A stretch of DNA of 18,088 nucleotides from Candidatus Krumholzibacteriota bacterium (lineage in GTDB: Bacteria > Krumholzibacteriota > Krumholzibacteriia > Krumholzibacteriales > Krumholzibacteriaceae). The position numbers were made by a program, and so were the translations under genes. Positions 15,257 to 18,088 of the stretch are shown here, in pieces. The DNA is taken from positions 1 to 18,088 of the forward strand of contig JAUWMD010000018.1 in NCBI GenBank assembly GCA_030613345.1, given 5' to 3'. How positions within the stretch are numbered: the first letter of the stretch is position 1; the number at the start of each line of letters is the position of its first letter. A model generated the notes under the pieces. That model was not told where the DNA came from, made no database searches, and was given only the letters and a program-made list of their open reading frames with translations.

Positions 15257-15793
15257 ATGAGCAGAATCCTGATCGCGGCGCTCCTGATCTGCGCGTTCGC
15301 AGCGCCCGCGCAGGGTCAATATTTCAGCCTGTGGGCTGATGAGGGAAAATCCGCATCCGAGTTCTGGACCGAGTCTCCCTATCAGGTCTTCACGATCTAC
15401 GTCTTTCTCGATCCCGGCACGGACGGCGCCTTCGGTGCGGAGTACAAGATGACCGGCCCGACCGGGCATTTCTCGACGGGAATCACGGCGGCGCCGTTCA
15501 TCACGGCCGCGATGTTAGGCAGCCCGTTCGGCGCTCCCGGTGTCAGCGCGGGATTCACCAGCTGTCAGAGGGATACGGTCTGGCTCTTTGCGGTGAGCTG
15601 CATGGCTTCGACCCTCGATCCGGGCATTTACACGATCGAGACGAACGACGTCAGCAGCTTCCGCGGGATCGCCACGTGCACCGAGCCGTACAGGCCCCTC
15701 GCCGAGGCAAAGATCTACAACAGCTTCTGCTACAACACGAGCGACGGCATCACCGAGGATGCGACCTGGGGCGCCATCAAGAAGCAGTACTGA
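15257..15793 (+). CDS. Small exported protein with C-terminal W-G-A-I-K tail; paralogue of the 14437-14991 product
   Basis: A 178-residue protein of unknown function. Signal peptide MSRILIAALL with cleavage near AQG (residue 20). The mature start QYFSLWADEGKSASEF parallels QLISLWADLEMSEC of the third gene. The core YVFLDPGTDGAFGAEYKM (48-65), SAGFTSCQRDTVWLF (97-111) and Cys103, 115, 141 and 158 follow the same order as the paralogue. It ends ITEDATWGAIKKQY, keeping W-G-A-I-K but with a changed last part. Perfect AGGAGG six bases before the ATG. Its codons are visibly more GC-rich than those of the three preceding secreted genes, so the duplication is probably not recent. It has its own promoter and precedes the C25 peptidase by 149 bases. 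Confidence 0.82.
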   Translation: MSRILIAALLICAFAAPAQGQYFSLWADEGKSASEFWTESPYQVFTIYVFLDPGTDGAFGAEYKMTGPTGHFSTGITAAPFITAAMLGSPFGAPGVSAGFTSCQRDTVWLFAVSCMASTLDPGIYTIETNDVSSFRGIATCTEPYRPLAEAKIYNSFCYNTSDGITEDATWGAIKKQY

Positions 15794-15850
15794 TCCGCCC
15801 GCCGGTTCCCGCTCCCCAGGCCTCCGACTCGTTCAAATCGTGATTTTTCA

Positions 15851-15881
15851 TTGGGTATCGACACCTTCGGTTTGTTATAAT
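15851..15881 (+). promoter_or_regulatory. Extended -10 promoter for the C25 peptidase gene
   Basis: A perfect TATAAT (15876-15881) is preceded by TG at 15873-15874. The -35 region is weak: TTGGGT at 15851-15856 with a 19-base spacer. The nine bases TGTTATAAT are identical to those of the preceding gene's promoter. The predicted start site is about 55 bases before the TTG start codon. Confidence 0.55.
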
Positions 15882-15930
15882 TACTAAAGAAGACGACATC
15901 CCCCGGATCCCCGTCCCAACCCCTGGGAGA

Positions 15931-15935
15931 AGGAG
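15931..15935 (+). promoter_or_regulatory. Shine-Dalgarno that supports a TTG start for the C25 peptidase
   Basis: AGGAG within GGGAGAAGGAGAG lies seven bases before TTG 15943-15945. The first in-frame ATG is about 267 bases further on (16210) and would remove the signal peptide, so the TTG start is preferred. Confidence 0.7.
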
Positions 15936-15942
15936 AGATCAC

Positions 15943-18088
15943 TTGAAAAGAGGCCAAGCGGTATCCACGCACGGGTGGATTATATATACATTTATCATAG
16001 CGATCCTCGTGCTGGCGGCCGGTAGGGCGGTTCCGGCCGATAAAGTTACCGGAGCCGGCGCGGCAGGCGCCGGGGCCAGGATCATTCATTCGGACGGTTC
16101 ATCAGTCACGTTCGAGATAACCGTACCACAGCCGCGCATCGAGCGCGGCGGTGACGGCTCCCGGGTCGTCCTGCACAGATACGGCACCTTCTCTCCTCCG
16201 GGAGCGCCGATGCTTCCCGGCACGACCTTCCATGTCGCCGTACCGGAACACGGCGATCCTTCCGTTTCCTGGACAGTGACGGACAGTGAGGACCTCGGCC
16301 GTTTTTCCCTCGGCCGGGTCATGGCCGAGAGATTTGTCAGGTATGGGGAGGACGGGATCCCCGTCACCGAGATCTATCTCCCCGAAGATCCCTGGAACGG
16401 CAGGATACCGACGGAAGTGGTCACTGCGGCCCGACCGGCTATGATGGGAAGGCAGAGGGTCCTGCCCATACGGGTGAGCCCGCTCACGGGGCGGGAAGGC
16501 AATTTCAGCCTGGCGAGAAGGATTACCGTCACGGTCTCGTTCGGGCTTTCCTCCGGCGTCCTGCCGGACCGCTCAAGGCCGGCTGCCGGAACGGTCCCCT
16601 CGGGCGCATGGAAGAGGATGTACGAGAGGGTCCTCGTAAACCCGTCTGACACCGAACGCCTCATATCTCCCATAAAGGGCAGGTCGGCCGTGCGTTCGCC
16701 TCTGCAGGAGGGAAAGAGACTCAAGATAAAGATACCCGAAACGGGTGTCTATTCCGTTCGCGCCGACTCCCTCATAGCCTCGGGCCTTTCGCCGGCCCTG
16801 TCGAACAACGGGTTCGCACTGAAGAAGCTGTACTACGACGGGAACGAGACCGACCTGCTCAGGGAAGTCGATATTCCCTACCGCGTGATCAAGGGTGCGG
16901 GATCGGCGGCCGATATATTCGAGGGTGACGATCTGCTCGTCTTCTTCGCCAGGGGGGTCAAGGACGACGTTGATGCGGGGGACACGATGGCCGTCTTCAA
17001 CACCTACAACGTCATCTGGCTCTATGAAGATGTCGCCGGCGCCGTCATGCCTGACGGGCCTGGATTCCCCTCCGGGGCGGGGCAGCTGCAGGAGAGCTTC
17101 GTTCACGCCGAGAAGGTGCGGAAGGATACGTGGTACCATAAATTCATCAGGGCGGGGATGAAAGACTTCAACTGCGTGGCCGGCCCCGAGAGTGGCGAGG
17201 TCTCCGTTCCCTTCGCCGTTCACGACGCCGAACCGGGAAGCGACTTCTCGGTCCACATCAGGATCCTCGGATTCAAGAAGGGCAATCCGAGGCAGGACCT
17301 CGATTTCTCCATCCGTAATTCCGGCGGCACCCGGGCGATCGGAAGCGGTTTTGTCTCCTCGACAGAGGAGAAGGTCTTCGATTTCCGCATGATCGATGTC
17401 AACTGGCTTGCCAAAGGTTCGAACGAGATCGTCGTGACGAGCCGGGAGGAAACATACGGCTTCCTCGTAAACGACATGGTGGTGAAATACTCGCGGACGA
17501 CGGCCGTGCGGAACGACTACCTCGATTTCACGGTCGGGCAGTATCCAGGCAGCAAGAGAGTCGAGATATCAGGATTCAGCGGGCGGGACGGTTATCTCGT
17601 CGAGCTGACCGATCCCGACACGCCGGTCTTCCACGACATCCCTGCTGATTCGTTCAGGGCCGACGGCGGCTCGTACACGCTTTCCCTGACCGTTCCCGCG
17701 GCGACCGGAAGACGTTTCGTCGCGCTGGGCCGCGGCGCCGGGATGCACATCAGCAACATATGGATCGATTACGAAGTGAACGCGGCGAACGATCTGCGCT
17801 CGAGCCCCGGTCCGTACAACACGCTCGTAATAGCGCACGCGGACTTTCTCTCCCCTGTCAGCGGCTACCTCGCACAGTACATATCGTGGAGGAAATTGCC
17901 GGAGGGGGGAGGCTACAGTATCCTCGAGGCCGATGTCGGGGAGGTCTACGACGAGTTCAACGGTGGGCTTGTCTCGGCCGACGCGATCCGCAGATGCATC
18001 AGGTACGGCGTCGAGAACTGGGGCGTGGAGTTCGTGCTGCTGGGCGGCGACGCGAGCGAGGATCACCGGAGGATCTTCATCGGCGATT
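15943..18088 (+). CDS. C25-family (gingipain-like) cysteine peptidase precursor, 3'-truncated by the window
   Basis: The window holds 715 residues of a large secreted protein. From a TTG start it has a basic N-terminus, a hydrophobic signal core (about 12-28, WIIYTFIIAILVLAAG), then a propeptide-like beta domain (about 45-240) with GAPMLPGTTFHVAVPEHG near 87-104, typical of gingipain propeptides. A middle beta-rich region follows. From about 625 the peptidase domain begins: NTLVIAHADFL, then VYDEFNGGLVSADAIRRCI (668-686) and FVLLGGDASEDHR (697-709), the conserved block before the catalytic region. The catalytic His (Gly-His) and Cys lie beyond the window edge, so activity cannot be judged. 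C25 enzymes in FCB bacteria usually carry a C-terminal type IX secretion or FlgD-like domain; that end is also unseen. Its own promoter lies upstream. Confidence 0.87.
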   Translation, partial: MKRGQAVSTHGWIIYTFIIAILVLAAGRAVPADKVTGAGAAGAGARIIHSDGSSVTFEITVPQPRIERGGDGSRVVLHRYGTFSPPGAPMLPGTTFHVAVPEHGDPSVSWTVTDSEDLGRFSLGRVMAERFVRYGEDGIPVTEIYLPEDPWNGRIPTEVVTAARPAMMGRQRVLPIRVSPLTGREGNFSLARRITVTVSFGLSSGVLPDRSRPAAGTVPSGAWKRMYERVLVNPSDTERLISPIKGRSAVRSPLQEGKRLKIKIPETGVYSVRADSLIASGLSPALSNNGFALKKLYYDGNETDLLREVDIPYRVIKGAGSAADIFEGDDLLVFFARGVKDDVDAGDTMAVFNTYNVIWLYEDVAGAVMPDGPGFPSGAGQLQESFVHAEKVRKDTWYHKFIRAGMKDFNCVAGPESGEVSVPFAVHDAEPGSDFSVHIRILGFKKGNPRQDLDFSIRNSGGTRAIGSGFVSSTEEKVFDFRMIDVNWLAKGSNEIVVTSREETYGFLVNDMVVKYSRTTAVRNDYLDFTVGQYPGSKRVEISGFSGRDGYLVELTDPDTPVFHDIPADSFRADGGSYTLSLTVPAATGRRFVALGRGAGMHISNIWIDYEVNAANDLRSSPGPYNTLVIAHADFLSPVSGYLAQYISWRKLPEGGGYSILEADVGEVYDEFNGGLVSADAIRRCIRYGVENWGVEFVLLGGDASEDHRRIFIGD

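Overview
The window (18,088 bases, mostly GC-rich, Gram-negative style) reads as part of the chromosome of an uncultured bacterium. My best guess is an FCB-group candidate phylum such as Krumholzibacteriota, Eisenbacteria or Latescibacterota. The reasons are a gingipain-type (C25) secreted protease, small Cys-containing secreted proteins with a dockerin-like tail or a short C-terminal W-G-A-I-K tail, and a three-gene RND efflux operon. This assignment is inference from gene content; no rRNA or other phylogenetic marker is present. No tRNA, rRNA, CRISPR array, insertion sequence or phage gene was seen.

Layout. (1) 1-5732, plus strand: the last codons of an upstream gene, then a tightly overlapping tripartite efflux operon of TolC-like outer-membrane channel, membrane-fusion adaptor and RND inner-membrane permease. 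The junctions are ATGA-type or short overlaps, so translation is probably coupled. The permease lacks the usual proton-relay Asp-Asp/Lys residues. (2) 5775-12485, minus strand, convergent with the efflux operon: five genes reading from 12485 down to 5775. In transcription order they encode an FrhB/FdhB-like (F420 hydrogenase beta subunit family) protein, a polysaccharide pyruvyl transferase-like protein, a flippase-like LPG-synthase-TM protein, a DPM1-like family 2 glycosyltransferase with two C-terminal membrane helices, and a 762-residue membrane protein made of two tandem GT-C (ArnT/PMT-like) halves. Together they look like a cell-surface glycan or lipid-linked sugar pathway: a polyprenyl-phosphate sugar made by the GT2 enzyme could feed the GT-C enzyme, with the pyruvyl transferase decorating the product. 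(3) 12486-12979: a 494-base divergent intergenic region with a promoter for each direction and a structured leader before the plus-strand genes. (4) 12980-15793, plus strand: four short exported proteins. The first ends in a dockerin-like pair of Ca-binding loops; the next three end in an almost identical W-G-A-I-K tail. Hairpins lie between them, and a clear intrinsic terminator follows the third. The fourth has its own promoter. (5) 15943 to the window edge: the N-terminal 715 residues of a C25 (gingipain-like) peptidase precursor with its own extended -10 promoter and a TTG start.

Most worth following up: the shared C-terminal W-G-A-I-K tail, a candidate sorting or anchoring signal not matching any I know by name; the proton-relay-less RND permease; the fused GT-C tandem with one degenerate half; and the palindrome-rich leader around the ribosome-binding site of the first secreted gene.
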